In this document: in pieces, positions 28,816 through 37,518 of the stretch
How the letters are laid out: the number at the start of each line of letters is the position of its first letter
Numbering within the stretch: position 1 is the first letter of the stretch
Assembly: GCF_040702505.1 (NCBI RefSeq)
Contig: NZ_JBFBLC010000002.1
Coordinates: 744,001-808,000, forward strand
Reading direction: 5' to 3'
Length of the DNA stretch: 64,000 nt
Origin: Terrabacter sp040702505
GTDB taxonomy: Bacteria > Actinomycetota > Actinomycetes > Actinomycetales > Dermatophilaceae
The notes under the pieces: generated by a model
Seen by the model: the letters and a program-made list of their open reading frames with translations, nothing else
Databases searched by the model: none
What the model was told of the DNA's origin: nothing
Translations under genes and position numbers: made by a program

Positions 28816-29277
28816 TCAGGCGAGCCGGGCCGGGAAGCCGCCGCGGGCGACCGGTCCCCAGCGGGTCGGGGTGACGCGGAGCAGCGACTTGCCCTGGTCG
28901 ACCATCGCCTGGCGGTACTCGTCCCAGTCGGGGTGCTCGCCCGAGATGGCACGGAAGTAGTCGACGAGCGGCTCGACGGACTCGGGCAGGTCGAGCACCT
29001 CGCAGTCGCCGTCGAGCTGCACCCACTCGCCCCCGAAGTCGTCGGAGAGCACGAGGACGCTCACCTGGGGCCGGCGGCGGGCGTTGGTCGTCTTGGCCCG
29101 CTCGGGGTAGGTGGAGATGACGATGCGACCCTGCTCGTCGACACCTCCGGTGACCGGGGAGGCCTGCGGGCGACCGTCCGAGCGCTGCGTGATGAGCACC
29201 ATCGAGTGCCGGGGCCGCACGAAGTCGAGCATGGCGTCGCGGTCGACCTCAGTGTTGGTCGCGATCTGGCGGGGCAT
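28816..29277 (-). CDS. PPOX-class F420/FMN-dependent oxidoreductase
   Basis: 153-aa split-barrel flavin/deazaflavin-binding protein of the pyridoxamine-oxidase-like class. RHSMVLITQRSDGRPQASPV, IVISTYPERAKTTNARRRPQ and WVQLDGDCEVLDL are typical of actinobacterial members that use F420. Substrate unknown. ATG 29275-29277 has AGGAGG seven bases upstream and begins two bases after the TetR stop. It is therefore likely regulated with the TetR gene, through the operator at 29971. Confidence 0.85.
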   Translation of the reverse strand: MPRQIATNTEVDRDAMLDFVRPRHSMVLITQRSDGRPQASPVTGGVDEQGRIVISTYPERAKTTNARRRPQVSVLVLSDDFGGEWVQLDGDCEVLDLPESVEPLVDYFRAISGEHPDWDEYRQAMVDQGKSLLRVTPTRWGPVARGGFPARLA

Positions 29278-29279
29278 GG

Positions 29280-29942
29280 TCAGTCCTCCTGGGTTGCGGT
29301 GCTGGCGCGGTCGAAGGTCGCCACGAGCGCCTCGGCCAGCCAAGCGGCATACATCCGGTGTGTCCAGCCGCAGCGGCGCACGAAGCGGTCGTAGATCTCC
29401 GGCGCGGTGATGGTCCAGACCATGTCGATGAACCGCTTGCGGTCCAGGTGGTCCGGGAGCCCGTGCGCCGTCTCGAGGGCGGCGAGGGCGTTCTCGTTCC
29501 CGGCGCGCCGTTCGCGGTCGATGGTCGCGACGAACTCCTGCAGGCCGGCGTCACCGCCACCGCCCTCGGCGAGCAGGACGCCGAGGAGCGGGCCGACGCG
29601 CTCGTAGATGATGGCGCACAGGGCGGCGTACGCGCGCACGAACCCTTCCCGGTCGCGCGCCTGGGACATGGCCCGGAACTCCGGGCGGTCCTGCATGGGG
29701 ACGGGCTCGTCGTCGCCGACGAGCATGACGTCGTAGACGGCCTTGACGACCGCGGACTTGCCGCCGACGGCGTTGTAGACGGTCTGGGCGCTGACGCCAG
29801 CCGTGCGGGCGAGCTCGCCGACCGACATCGCGTGGTAGCCCTCGCGCAGCAGCATCTCGCGGGCAGCCTCGATGATCCGGGCCCGGCGCTGGAGCGCGGC
29901 CTGCTCCCGCGAGGTGTTGTCGTACGCGCGGCCTGTTGACAT
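29280..29942 (-). CDS. TetR family transcriptional regulator
   Basis: 220-aa repressor-type protein. The N-terminal helix-turn-helix is at residues 20-65: RARIIEAAREMLLREGYHAM, SVGELARTAGVSAQTVYNAV. The C-terminal ligand-binding half (MVWTITAPEIYDRFVRRCGW) resembles regulators of unknown ligands. A perfect 9-3-9 palindrome lies 28 bases upstream of the start, so autoregulation is likely. It heads a TetR-PPOX-coaE run on the minus strand with spacings of two and four bases, which would place an essential CoA gene downstream of a ligand-responsive promoter. Confidence 0.9.
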   Translation of the reverse strand: MSTGRAYDNTSREQAALQRRARIIEAAREMLLREGYHAMSVGELARTAGVSAQTVYNAVGGKSAVVKAVYDVMLVGDDEPVPMQDRPEFRAMSQARDREGFVRAYAALCAIIYERVGPLLGVLLAEGGGGDAGLQEFVATIDRERRAGNENALAALETAHGLPDHLDRKRFIDMVWTITAPEIYDRFVRRCGWTHRMYAAWLAEALVATFDRASTATQED

Positions 29943-29970
29943 GAGAGCCCTTCGAACGCATCATGAGTTC

Positions 29971-29991
29971 CGCTGGAACGCGGTTCCAGCG
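29971..29991. promoter_or_regulatory. Perfect TetR operator palindrome
   Basis: CGCTGGAAC (29971-29979), GCG, GTTCCAGCG (29983-29991): a perfect inverted repeat of 9 bp with a 3-base centre, 28 bases before the TetR start. Position and symmetry fit an autoregulatory operator. The remaining 225 bases to the GDPD stop hold only that gene's terminator-like hairpin. Confidence 0.8.
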
Positions 29992-30207
29992 AATGGGTGG
30001 GGTTCAGGGGTCCCCACCCGTTTGTTGCACCCGGGCGGCAGGGCCGACCTCGACGGATCGACCGGTGGTGTCGACCCCGCTCGTGTCGGCCCGCCGGCCG
30101 GCCTGTCGCTGGCCCGAGTGTGCCACGGGCGTCTGGGCACCGGTCGGGTGGGGCGCCCGACGACCGCGGGGTGGCTCGATGGCGCACGGGACGGCGCCAG
30201 GAGCGCT

Positions 30208-30232
30208 GCCCGCGCCTCAGACGGAGGCGGGC
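30208..30232 (-). terminator. Hairpin overlapping the GDPD stop
   Basis: GCCCGCGCCTC (30208-30218) pairs with GAGGCGGGC (30224-30232) except for a 2-base bulge, with loop AGACG. It overlaps the stop codon of the phosphodiesterase gene and is the likely end of the ugp-type operon. Confidence 0.6.
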
Positions 30233-31098
30233 GACAGCAGGGCCAGCGCCCGGTCCGGGTAGTCGGAGACGAGTCCGTCGACGCCGGCGTCGACCAGCGC
30301 GCTCATCCGGTCGGGATCGTTGACCGTCCACGGCAGCACGGCGAGCCCGGCGTCGTGGGCACGCACGACGAAGTCCGCGTCGACGAGGACGTGCTCCGGC
30401 GAGATGACCTGGGCGCCCACCGCTGCCGCCCCCTCGCACACGTCGTCGTGCGACTCCCCCACGCTCACGCTGCCCGTGAAGGGGCTGCCCGGCATCCACG
30501 TGACGGACGCCTCGACGAGCGCCGACCGGGCGACGTCGGGCGCCAGCTGTGCCGACAGCTCGAGGACCGCCCAGTCGAAGGAGTGCACGAAGCACTGCCG
30601 CTCGACCCCTGCCTCGTGGACGTCGGCGAGGACGCCCTCGAGCAGCTGTCGCCGGCCTGCCGACTCGCCCTCGTCAAGCGGGTTGACCTTGAGCTCGATC
30701 GTCCACCACACGTTGGGGGCGTGCTCGCGACCGTGGGCGAGCACCTCGTCGAGGGTGGAGACCCGGGCGCCGGGCGCGGCCCGCTGGCCCGCGAAGCCCG
30801 CGAGCGTCTGGCTTCCGACGTCGACGGTGCGCAGCTGCTCGAGCGTCAGGTCGGCCAGCCGGGCACCGACGAGATCGGGACCGGTGGGCAGGCACTTCTC
30901 GGGCAGCAGCACCGGGTCGTGCCAGACGACCACCGCACCGTCGGCCGTCAGCCGGACGTCGAGCTCGACACCGGTGACGCCCGCCTCGAACGCCGCGCTG
31001 AAGCTGGCCAGGGTGTTCTCGACGACGAGGCCCTTGGCACCGCGGTGCCCCTCGACGTCGAACCGGCCCGAGGCCCAGGGTCCGGGTCGCGTCGACAC
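30217..31098 (-). CDS. ugpQ: Glycerophosphodiester phosphodiesterase
   Basis: 293-aa TIM-barrel GDPD that hydrolyses glycerophosphodiesters to glycerol 3-phosphate and an alcohol. Motifs are DVEGHRGAKGLVVENTLASF (catalytic His region), VTGVELDVRLTADGAVVVWHDP (metal Glu and Asp, second His) and WWTIELKVNP; the C-terminal VLPWTVNDPDRMSALVDAGV ends the barrel. No signal peptide, so it acts on imported substrate. The GTG at 31096-31098 directly abuts the ugpC stop. With the transporter genes it forms a uptake-and-cleavage unit, which supports the G3P/glycerophosphodiester assignment of the importer. Confidence 0.92.
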   Translation of the reverse strand: MSTRPGPWASGRFDVEGHRGAKGLVVENTLASFSAAFEAGVTGVELDVRLTADGAVVVWHDPVLLPEKCLPTGPDLVGARLADLTLEQLRTVDVGSQTLAGFAGQRAAPGARVSTLDEVLAHGREHAPNVWWTIELKVNPLDEGESAGRRQLLEGVLADVHEAGVERQCFVHSFDWAVLELSAQLAPDVARSALVEASVTWMPGSPFTGSVSVGESHDDVCEGAAAVGAQVISPEHVLVDADFVVRAHDAGLAVLPWTVNDPDRMSALVDAGVDGLVSDYPDRALALLSPASV

Positions 31099-32226
31099 TC
31101 AGGCCTCGATCCGGGCGCCCGACGCGGCGTCGAAGACATGCACCTCGCCCTGGTTGGGCTGCACGTGGACGACGTCGCCGACCGTCAGGTGGGTGCGCTT
31201 GTCGAGGCGGACGGTGACCCGGTCGGCACCCTCGTCGGCGCCGACCGGCCGGCCGTAGACGAAGGACTCGGCGCCCAGGGACTCCACGAGCTCGACGTTG
31301 AGCGCCAGCGACGACCCGTCGGAGCCGTCGGAGCCGATGGAGCCGTCGGAACGCCGGTCCGGCATGGGCACGACGTGCCACGACTCCGGGCGCAGCCCGA
31401 CGACGACCTTCTCCCCCGCGCGCCCGGCGACGCCGCGCTCGAGGGGGACGCGTACGCCGTGGACGTGCGCGACACCCTCACGCACGTCGGACTCGACCAA
31501 CGTGATCGCCGGGGACCCGATGAAGGCCGCGACGAACGTGTTGACCGGGTGGTCGTAGAGACGCTCCGGGGTGTCGACCTGCTGGAGCCTCCCGTCGCGC
31601 AGCACCGCGACCCGGTGGCCCATCGTCATCGCCTCGACCTGGTCGTGGGTGACGTAGACGGTGGTGATCCCGAGACGCCGCTGCAGGCCGGCGATCTGCG
31701 ACCGCGTTGAGACGCGCAGCTTGGCGTCGAGGTTGGACAGCGGCTCGTCCATGCAGAACACCTTCGGGTTGCGCACGATCGCACGCCCCATGGCCACACG
31801 CTGGCGCTGGCCGCCCGACATCTGCCCGGGCTTGCGGTCGAGCAGCTGCTCGAGCTCGAGGATCTTCGCCGCCTCGGCGACGCGCTGCTTCGTCTCGGCC
31901 TTGCTGACCTTGGCGTTGTCGAGGGCGAAGGCCATGTTCTGGGCCGCCGTCATGTTGGGGTAGAGCGCGTAGCTCTGGAACACCATCGCGATGTCGCGGT
32001 CGCGGGGACGCACGCCCTTCTGGTCGTGGCCGTCGACGAGGATGCGGCCCCCGTCGACCGGCTCGAGACCGGCGAGCATCCGCAGCGTCGTCGACTTGCC
32101 GCACCCCGAGGGACCGACGAGGACGAGGAACTCGCCGTCGGCGATGTCGAGGGTGATGCCGTCGACCGCCGGCGCGTCGTCCCTGGAGAACCGACGAGTC
32201 GCTTCGTCGAAGTACACGGTGGCCAT
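31099..32226 (-). CDS. ugpC: ABC importer ATPase, UgpC/MsmK type
   Basis: 375-aa ATPase of a carbohydrate-type (CUT1) importer. Walker A GPSGCGKSTTLRMLAGLEP near residue 38, Q-loop VFQSYALYPNMT, signature MSGGQRQRVAMGRAI, Walker B VFCMDEPLSNLDAKLR and H-loop VYVTHDQVEAMT are all present. A C-terminal TOBE-like regulatory domain follows (VVVGLRPESWHVVP). That domain carries a short Gly-Ser-Asp repeat (DRRSDGSIGSDGSDGSS) from a GAGCCGTCG DNA repeat. ATG 32224-32226 has GAAGGG six bases upstream. A long hairpin separates it from the binding-protein gene. Confidence 0.93.
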   Translation of the reverse strand: MATVYFDEATRRFSRDDAPAVDGITLDIADGEFLVLVGPSGCGKSTTLRMLAGLEPVDGGRILVDGHDQKGVRPRDRDIAMVFQSYALYPNMTAAQNMAFALDNAKVSKAETKQRVAEAAKILELEQLLDRKPGQMSGGQRQRVAMGRAIVRNPKVFCMDEPLSNLDAKLRVSTRSQIAGLQRRLGITTVYVTHDQVEAMTMGHRVAVLRDGRLQQVDTPERLYDHPVNTFVAAFIGSPAITLVESDVREGVAHVHGVRVPLERGVAGRAGEKVVVGLRPESWHVVPMPDRRSDGSIGSDGSDGSSLALNVELVESLGAESFVYGRPVGADEGADRVTVRLDKRTHLTVGDVVHVQPNQGEVHVFDAASGARIEA

Positions 32227-32295
32227 GGATGCCCTTCGCTGTCGTGCCGTTCGTGGTCTGGTGTGGGGTGGAGCGAGCCTGCCGTGGAGCCGGGG

Positions 32296-32335
32296 AGGTG
32301 GGACGCAGCGAGCGTGCTCGCTGCCTCCCACCTCG
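32296..32335 (-). terminator. 19-bp hairpin between binding-protein and ATPase genes
   Basis: 32296-32314 and 32317-32335 are complementary over 19 positions with one mismatch, leaving a 2-base (effectively 4-base) loop. It sits in the 174-base ugpB-ugpC gap. The position suggests a partial terminator or 3-prime-end stabiliser that keeps binding-protein mRNA above ATPase mRNA. Nothing else is recognised in the gap. Confidence 0.8.
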
Positions 32336-32400
32336 CTCCGGACGGTCCGCGCACGTCCCGGGGACGGTGCGGACGGCACACGGCAGGGTCGCCGGGTGCG

Positions 32401-33705
32401 TCAGGCGCCGAGCTTGCTCTTGATCTGCGAGTCGAAGACCTGCTGGCTCTCGCTGTCGAGGCCCTTGAAGACGGTCGCGACGTCCTGGCCCGAGACAATC
32501 TGGTCCAGGCCCTTGCCGATGCGCGCACCGCCACCGGGCAGCAGCACGCGCGCGTTGTCCTGCGAGCGGGTCTTGGGCAGCTGCTCGATGGCCGTCTTCG
32601 CGTTCGGGTTCTTGTCGAGGAACGCCTTCTCCTCCGGCAGGTCGACGGCGGACTTGCGCACGGGCATGTAGCCGGTCGCCTGCGTGAAGGTGACGGTGCT
32701 CTTGGCGTTCGTGAGGAACTCGATGAACTTGACGGCGTTCTTCTTGCGCGCGTCGGAGATGCTCGCGGGGATGCCGAGGCCGGCGCCACCGGTCGGGCAG
32801 TTGCCCTCGCCGGGCAGGAACGCGGTGCCGACCGGGAACTTCGCGTCCTTGGACACGCCGCCCAGGTCACCGGTCGACATCATCGAGCAGGCCACGATGC
32901 CGGCCGTGAAGTCGGGCGCCGGGTCCTTGGACAGCTTGAGGTAGCCGTCCTTGGCGAGGTTCTGCAGGTACGTGCCCGCCTTGACGGTGTTGGGGTCGGA
33001 GAAGGTCGGGGTCCACTCCTTGGAGTAGGCGCCGCCGTAGCCCCAGACGATGTTCTGGAAGACCCAGTCCAGGTAGTTCGAGCCATCCGGGAGCTCCATG
33101 ACGATCTTGTCCGACCCTGCCGCCGACTTGAGCTTGGGCGCCCAGGTGAGGAACTCGTCCCAGTCCTTGGGTCCGCGGTCCTCGAGGCCGGCGGCCTTCC
33201 AGAGGTCCTTGTTGTAGTAGAAGAGCGGCGTCGACCTGGAGTAGGGCAGCGCGTAGTGCTTGTCCTTGAGGTTGTAGTCGTTGTAGAGCGCGTCGACGTA
33301 GTCGGAGGTGTCGACCTTCGCCGCCGACAGCAGGTCGTCGAGGGGGGCGAGCTGCTTGTTGAGAGCGAAGTTGAACCACGTGACGTCGGAGACGACGACG
33401 ACGTCGGGCAGCTGGCCTCCGGCGAGGGAGGCGTTGAGCTTCTGGGCCACCTCCTCGTAGTTCTTGCCGGCGTCGACGAGCTTGACCTTCAGGCCGGGGT
33501 TGGCCGCCTCGAAGGCCTTGATCAGCTCCTGCTCGGTCGGCTTGCTGTTGCCCGGGTGGTTGCTCCAGAACTCGATGGTGTTGCTCGAGCCACCGCCGCC
33601 GTTACCGGACGTCGCGGACGTGCCCGTGCCGGCACAGGCTGCGAGGCTCGCGATGCCGGCCGCGCCGGCGAGGCCGAGGAACCCGCGGCGTGAGAACTCG
33701 TTCAT
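32401..33705 (-). CDS. ugpB: Extracellular G3P/carbohydrate-binding lipoprotein, UgpB-like
   Basis: 434-aa substrate-binding lipoprotein of a CUT1 importer. The N-terminus has a twin-arginine motif (SRRGFLGLAG) and a lipobox SLAAC, so it is probably Tat-exported and lipid-anchored. The mature part begins with a Gly/Ser linker, then TIEFWSNHPGNSKPTEQELI. DALYNDYNLKDKHYALPYSR and YYNKDLWKAAGL are typical of cluster-1 binding proteins. Glycerol 3-phosphate is inferred from gene order (A-E-B-C-Q) and the adjacent phosphodiesterase; a sugar cannot be excluded. A GGAAAGG site precedes the ATG. Confidence 0.88.
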   Translation of the reverse strand: MNEFSRRGFLGLAGAAGIASLAACAGTGTSATSGNGGGGSSNTIEFWSNHPGNSKPTEQELIKAFEAANPGLKVKLVDAGKNYEEVAQKLNASLAGGQLPDVVVVSDVTWFNFALNKQLAPLDDLLSAAKVDTSDYVDALYNDYNLKDKHYALPYSRSTPLFYYNKDLWKAAGLEDRGPKDWDEFLTWAPKLKSAAGSDKIVMELPDGSNYLDWVFQNIVWGYGGAYSKEWTPTFSDPNTVKAGTYLQNLAKDGYLKLSKDPAPDFTAGIVACSMMSTGDLGGVSKDAKFPVGTAFLPGEGNCPTGGAGLGIPASISDARKKNAVKFIEFLTNAKSTVTFTQATGYMPVRKSAVDLPEEKAFLDKNPNAKTAIEQLPKTRSQDNARVLLPGGGARIGKGLDQIVSGQDVATVFKGLDSESQQVFDSQIKSKLGA

Positions 33706-33774
33706 GGATGATGCCTTTCCCTGCTCGGTGTATGGAGTCGAAGGTGGGTGGAGAGGTTCGGTGGGTGCGGGCCG

Positions 33775-34725
33775 TCAGCTCTTGACGGCGCCCGCGGTCA
33801 GGCCCTTGATCATCTGGCGTTGCAGGACGAGGAAGAGCACGAGGATCGGCAGCATCGCGAGCACCGTGCCCGCCATGACGGGACCCCAGTTGGTCACGCC
33901 GTCGTTGTTCTGCAGGAACGTCAGTCCGACCGGCAGCGGGGCGGTCGACTCGTCGTCGGACATCAGGAACGGCCAGAGGTACTCGTTCCACTCGTTGACG
34001 ACCGTGATGAGCGCGAAGGCCACGAGCGTCGGCCACGACATCGGCATGACGACGCGCCACAGCAGCTTCATCGGACCGGCGCCGTCGAGGCGGGCGGCCT
34101 CGATGATCTCGCCCGGCAGGTTGAGGAACTGGTTGCGCATGAGGAAGGTGCCGAAGGCGACCCCGGCCAGCGGGATGATGATGCCCTGGTAGGTGTTGCG
34201 CCAGCCGAGCTGCGCGACGAGGGCGTAGTTGCTGATGACGGTGATCTGGTTGGGCACCATGAGGGCCGCGATGACCACGAGGAAGACCACGGAACGCCCG
34301 GGGAAGCGCAGCAGCGAGAGGGCGTACGCGCTGATGACGCCGAGCACGATCTTGGCGACCGAGGTCGCCGAGGTGATGATCAGCGAGTTGCGGACGTAGT
34401 CGAAGAACGGGATGCGGGTGGTCAGCTCGCTGTAGTTCTGGCCGGTTGCCGGCTCGGGCCACCACTTGGCGGGGCGCACGTAGATGTCGCCCCGCTCCTT
34501 GAACGAGGTGATCAGGATCCAGAAGAGCGGCACGGCGACGAGGAGGACGACGAGCGCCATCCCGACGTAGCCGGCAACGGTCCAGGCGGGTCCGCGGTGG
34601 TGGCTCGAGGCCTCGACGTTGTGCGCCTGCGCACGACGGCGTCGCCGGGGGGCACCGCTCGTGCCGTTCCGCTCCTCGTCGGCCTGCCCGAGGCTGTCGG
34701 CCCCGACGGCGGTGGACGCGCTCAT
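33775..34725 (-). CDS. ugpE: ABC importer permease, UgpE-like
   Basis: 316-aa inner-membrane permease with six predicted helices. The EAA loop EAARLDGAGPMKLLWRVVMP contacts the ATPase. The N-terminal 45 residues are a charged cytoplasmic extension (APRRRRRAQAHN). Later motifs ITVVNEWNEYLWPFLMSDDE and the C-terminal LQRQMIKGLTAGAVKS are characteristic of the UgpE/MalG branch. ATG 34723-34725 overlaps the ugpA stop (ATGA). A longer open frame upstream is a shadow of ugpA. Confidence 0.92.
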   Translation of the reverse strand: MSASTAVGADSLGQADEERNGTSGAPRRRRRAQAHNVEASSHHRGPAWTVAGYVGMALVVLLVAVPLFWILITSFKERGDIYVRPAKWWPEPATGQNYSELTTRIPFFDYVRNSLIITSATSVAKIVLGVISAYALSLLRFPGRSVVFLVVIAALMVPNQITVISNYALVAQLGWRNTYQGIIIPLAGVAFGTFLMRNQFLNLPGEIIEAARLDGAGPMKLLWRVVMPMSWPTLVAFALITVVNEWNEYLWPFLMSDDESTAPLPVGLTFLQNNDGVTNWGPVMAGTVLAMLPILVLFLVLQRQMIKGLTAGAVKS

Positions 34726-35684
34726 GCCTGCTTCCCCCTGTCCATGAAGCGCACCTGCACCACGGTGACGGCGAGCAGGATGACGAACATGATGGTGGCG
34801 ACCGTGGCGCCGTAGCCGGCGCGCTGGTTGACGAACGTCTCCTGGTACACCTGGTAGACGAGCGTCGTGGTGCCGTTGCCCTGGGGCCCGCCGCGGGTCA
34901 TCACGTTGATGATGTCGAAGACCTGCACCGAGCTGAGCAGCACCGTGATGGACAGGAAGAAGGTCGTCGGGCGCAGCTGCGGCATGAGCACCCGGCGGAA
35001 CCTCGTCCAGGCCGAGGCGCCGTCGATCTCGGCGGCCTCGTCGAGGTCGGCGCGCCGGCCCTGAAGCGCGGCGAGGTAGATGACGAACGTGTAGCCGAGG
35101 TTCTTCCAGATGTAGGTGAAGGTCACCATGAAGAGCGCCCAGCCCGGCTGTTGGTAGAAGTCGGGCGACTGCACGCCGATGCGGGTCAGCAGGTCGTTGA
35201 CGAGGCCGAAGCGCGGGTCGAAGACGAACTGGAAGGCGATGCCGATGGCGGCGCCGGAGATGACGAAGGGCGCGAAGACGACGGAGCGCACGAGGTTGCG
35301 GCCCTTGAGCTTCTGGTCGAGCAGCAGCGCGAGGCCGAGGCCCAGGGCCATCGAGATGCCCACCGTCGCGACGGTGAAGACGAGCGTGTTGCGGACGATC
35401 ACCTTGGTGTCGTCGCGGCCGAACCACTCGACGTAGTTGGCGAACCCGACCGGGTTGGCGATGGGCGAGCTGATGTTCCAGTCGGTGAACGACAGCCGGA
35501 TGTTGTCGAGCAGCGGCCGGTACGTGAAGACGATGAGCAGGACGAGGTTGGGCAGCAGCAGCAGGGCCGCGAGGGACCACTCCCAGGCACGTCCACTCGA
35601 CCGGCGCGGCGGGGGCCCGACCTGCGGCGGTGGACCACCGGATCCCGGTGTGGCGCTGTGGTGTTCGGTCAGCGAGGACTGCAC
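34722..35684 (-). CDS. ugpA: ABC importer permease, UgpA-like
   Basis: 320-aa permease of the UgpA/MalF branch with six helices. The first lies near residue 37 (LAALLLLPNLVLLIVFTYRP). The EAA loop is EAAEIDGASAWTRFRRVLMP. A Pro/Gly-rich N-terminal tail precedes the first helix. GTG 35682-35684 is preceded by TAGGTT with six bases between, suggesting a leaderless transcript that starts the operon ugpA-E-B-C-Q. The 162 bases upstream hold the convergently placed rpsA terminator. Confidence 0.92.
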   Translation of the reverse strand: MQSSLTEHHSATPGSGGPPPQVGPPPRRSSGRAWEWSLAALLLLPNLVLLIVFTYRPLLDNIRLSFTDWNISSPIANPVGFANYVEWFGRDDTKVIVRNTLVFTVATVGISMALGLGLALLLDQKLKGRNLVRSVVFAPFVISGAAIGIAFQFVFDPRFGLVNDLLTRIGVQSPDFYQQPGWALFMVTFTYIWKNLGYTFVIYLAALQGRRADLDEAAEIDGASAWTRFRRVLMPQLRPTTFFLSITVLLSSVQVFDIINVMTRGGPQGNGTTTLVYQVYQETFVNQRAGYGATVATIMFVILLAVTVVQVRFMDRGKQA

Positions 35685-35784
35685 TCGGCCAACCTAGCGG
35701 CGCCGATGCACCGAATGCGGCTTTGGAGCCACGCCCTTTCGACGACCGCCTGAACGGACGGTGACGCGCCCCGCCGCGGACGCA

Positions 35785-35819
35785 CACGAGCCCCGGACCC
35801 AACGGGTCCGGGGCTCGTG
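35785..35819 (-). terminator. rpsA transcription terminator
   Basis: Perfect 16-bp stem CACGAGCCCCGGACCC (35785-35800) with 35804-35819 and a 3-base AAC loop, 27 bases after the rpsA stop. No U-run follows, as is common in actinobacteria. Confidence 0.9.
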
Positions 35820-35846
35820 CAGGCGTTCAGCCCTGAGCGGCGACGC

Positions 35847-37358
35847 TCAGTTGCCGGTCAGCTTCTCGCGAAGCGCGGCGAGCGCCTCGTCGGAAGCCAG
35901 GGTGCCCTCGACCGGGGCCGGGGCGTTGCGCTGGCCACGGTCGCCGCGGTCCGAGTCGCCCGAGTCGGCGACGTCACCGGTCGCGGACGAGTAGGACGTG
36001 GCGGAGCCGGCGTTGGCCGCAGCCTCGGCGTCGGCCTTCGTCGCGGCCTCGACCTGCGCCTTGTGGGCCTCCCAGCGGGCGTGGGCCTCGGCGTACTGAC
36101 GCTCCCACTTCTCGCGCTGGGCGTCGAAGCCCTCGAGCCACTCGTTCGTCTCCGGGTCGAAGCCCTCGGGGTACTTGTAGTTGCCCTGCTCGTCGTACTC
36201 GGCGGCCATGCCGTAGAGGGTCGGGTCGAACTCCGACGCCGCGACGGCCTGGTCGTTGGCCTGCTTGAGCGACAGCGAGATGCGGCGGCGCTCGAGGTCG
36301 ATGTCGATGACCTTGACGAAGATCTCGTCACCGACGTTGACGACCTGCTCGGGCAGCTCCACGTGGCGCTCGGCCAGCTCGGAGATGTGCACGAGGCCCT
36401 CGATGCCGTCCTCGACGCGCACGAACGCACCGAACGGGACGAGCTTGGTGACCTTGCCCGGCACGACCTGGCCGATGGCGTGGGTGCGGGCGAAGTGCTG
36501 CCACGGGTCCTCCTGCGTCGCCTTCAGCGACAGGGAGACACGCTCGCGGTCCATGTCGACGTCGAGCACCTCGACGGTGACCTCGTTGCCGACCTCGACG
36601 ACCTCGGACGGGTGGTCGATGTGCTTCCACGACAGCTCGGAGACGTGGACGAGACCGTCGACGCCGCCGAGGTCCACGAACGCACCGAAGTTGACGATGG
36701 AGGACACGACGCCCGAACGGACCTGGCCCTTCTGGAGCTCCTTGAGGAACGTCGTGCGCACCTCGGACTGCGTCTGCTCGAGCCAGGCACGGCGCGACAG
36801 GACCACGTTGTTGCGGTTCTTGTCGAGCTCGATGATCTTGGCCTCGATCTCCTTGCCGACGTACGGCTGGAGGTCACGGACACGACGCATCTCGACGAGC
36901 GAGGCGGGGAGGAAGCCGCGCAGGCCGATGTCGAGGATGAGGCCACCCTTGACGACCTCGATGACGGTGCCGGTGACGACGCCGTCCTCCTCCTTGATCT
37001 TCTCGATCGTGCCCCAGGCGCGCTCGTACTGCGCACGCTTCTTGGACAGGATCAGACGGCCTTCCTTGTCCTCCTTCTGGAGGACGAGGGCCTCGACCTC
37101 GTCACCGACCTTGACGATCTCGCCCGGGTCGACGTCGTGCTTGATGGACAGCTCGCGCGAGGGGATGACGCCCTCGGTCTTGTAGCCGATGTCGAGCAGG
37201 ACCTCGTCCCGGTCGACCTTGACGATGCGACCCTCGACGATGTCGCCGTCGTTGAAGTCCTTGATGGTGGCGTCGATCGCCGCAAGGATGTCTTCCTGAG
37301 AGCCGATGTCGTTGATGGCGATCTCAGGCGCGGTCTTCTCGACCGTGTTGGCAGTCAT
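35847..37358 (-). CDS. rpsA: 30S ribosomal protein S1
   Basis: 503-aa S1 with four OB-fold S1 domains: GDIVEGRIVKVDRDEVLLDI (about 38-108), GVVTGTVIEVVKGGLILDIG (about 125-190), GVVSSIVNFGAFVDLGGVDG (about 211-280) and PGKVTKLVPFGAFVRVEDGI (about 296-365). A long acidic/alanine-rich C-terminal extension follows. It helps mRNA binding to the ribosome and, in mycobacteria, trans-translation. ATG 37356-37358 begins MTANTVEKTAPE, the typical start, with GGAG about 11 bases upstream. The upstream frame extension lacks homology. A strong hairpin terminator lies downstream. Confidence 0.98.
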   Translation of the reverse strand: MTANTVEKTAPEIAINDIGSQEDILAAIDATIKDFNDGDIVEGRIVKVDRDEVLLDIGYKTEGVIPSRELSIKHDVDPGEIVKVGDEVEALVLQKEDKEGRLILSKKRAQYERAWGTIEKIKEEDGVVTGTVIEVVKGGLILDIGLRGFLPASLVEMRRVRDLQPYVGKEIEAKIIELDKNRNNVVLSRRAWLEQTQSEVRTTFLKELQKGQVRSGVVSSIVNFGAFVDLGGVDGLVHVSELSWKHIDHPSEVVEVGNEVTVEVLDVDMDRERVSLSLKATQEDPWQHFARTHAIGQVVPGKVTKLVPFGAFVRVEDGIEGLVHISELAERHVELPEQVVNVGDEIFVKVIDIDLERRRISLSLKQANDQAVAASEFDPTLYGMAAEYDEQGNYKYPEGFDPETNEWLEGFDAQREKWERQYAEAHARWEAHKAQVEAATKADAEAAANAGSATSYSSATGDVADSGDSDRGDRGQRNAPAPVEGTLASDEALAALREKLTGN

Positions 37359-37518
37359 GTAGTAGGAACTCCGATTGTGGACAGTTAGGTTGGGGACCTC
37401 GCGGCGGTCGGCCTGACGGTCGGGCGCCCCGATGCCTTTGTGGACGGGTGCAACAGTGTTCGCGCACACGGATGTGCCCGGCAATCCTATCCGCGCTGTT
37501 CGCACCCGGTCAAAAGAG

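Noticed and set aside
37450..37475. Possible LexA box (CAACAGTGTTCG) upstream of the methyltransferase
   Set aside because: The left half lacks GAAC and the symmetry is poor; the repair genes themselves show no LexA box but the PafBC-type motif.
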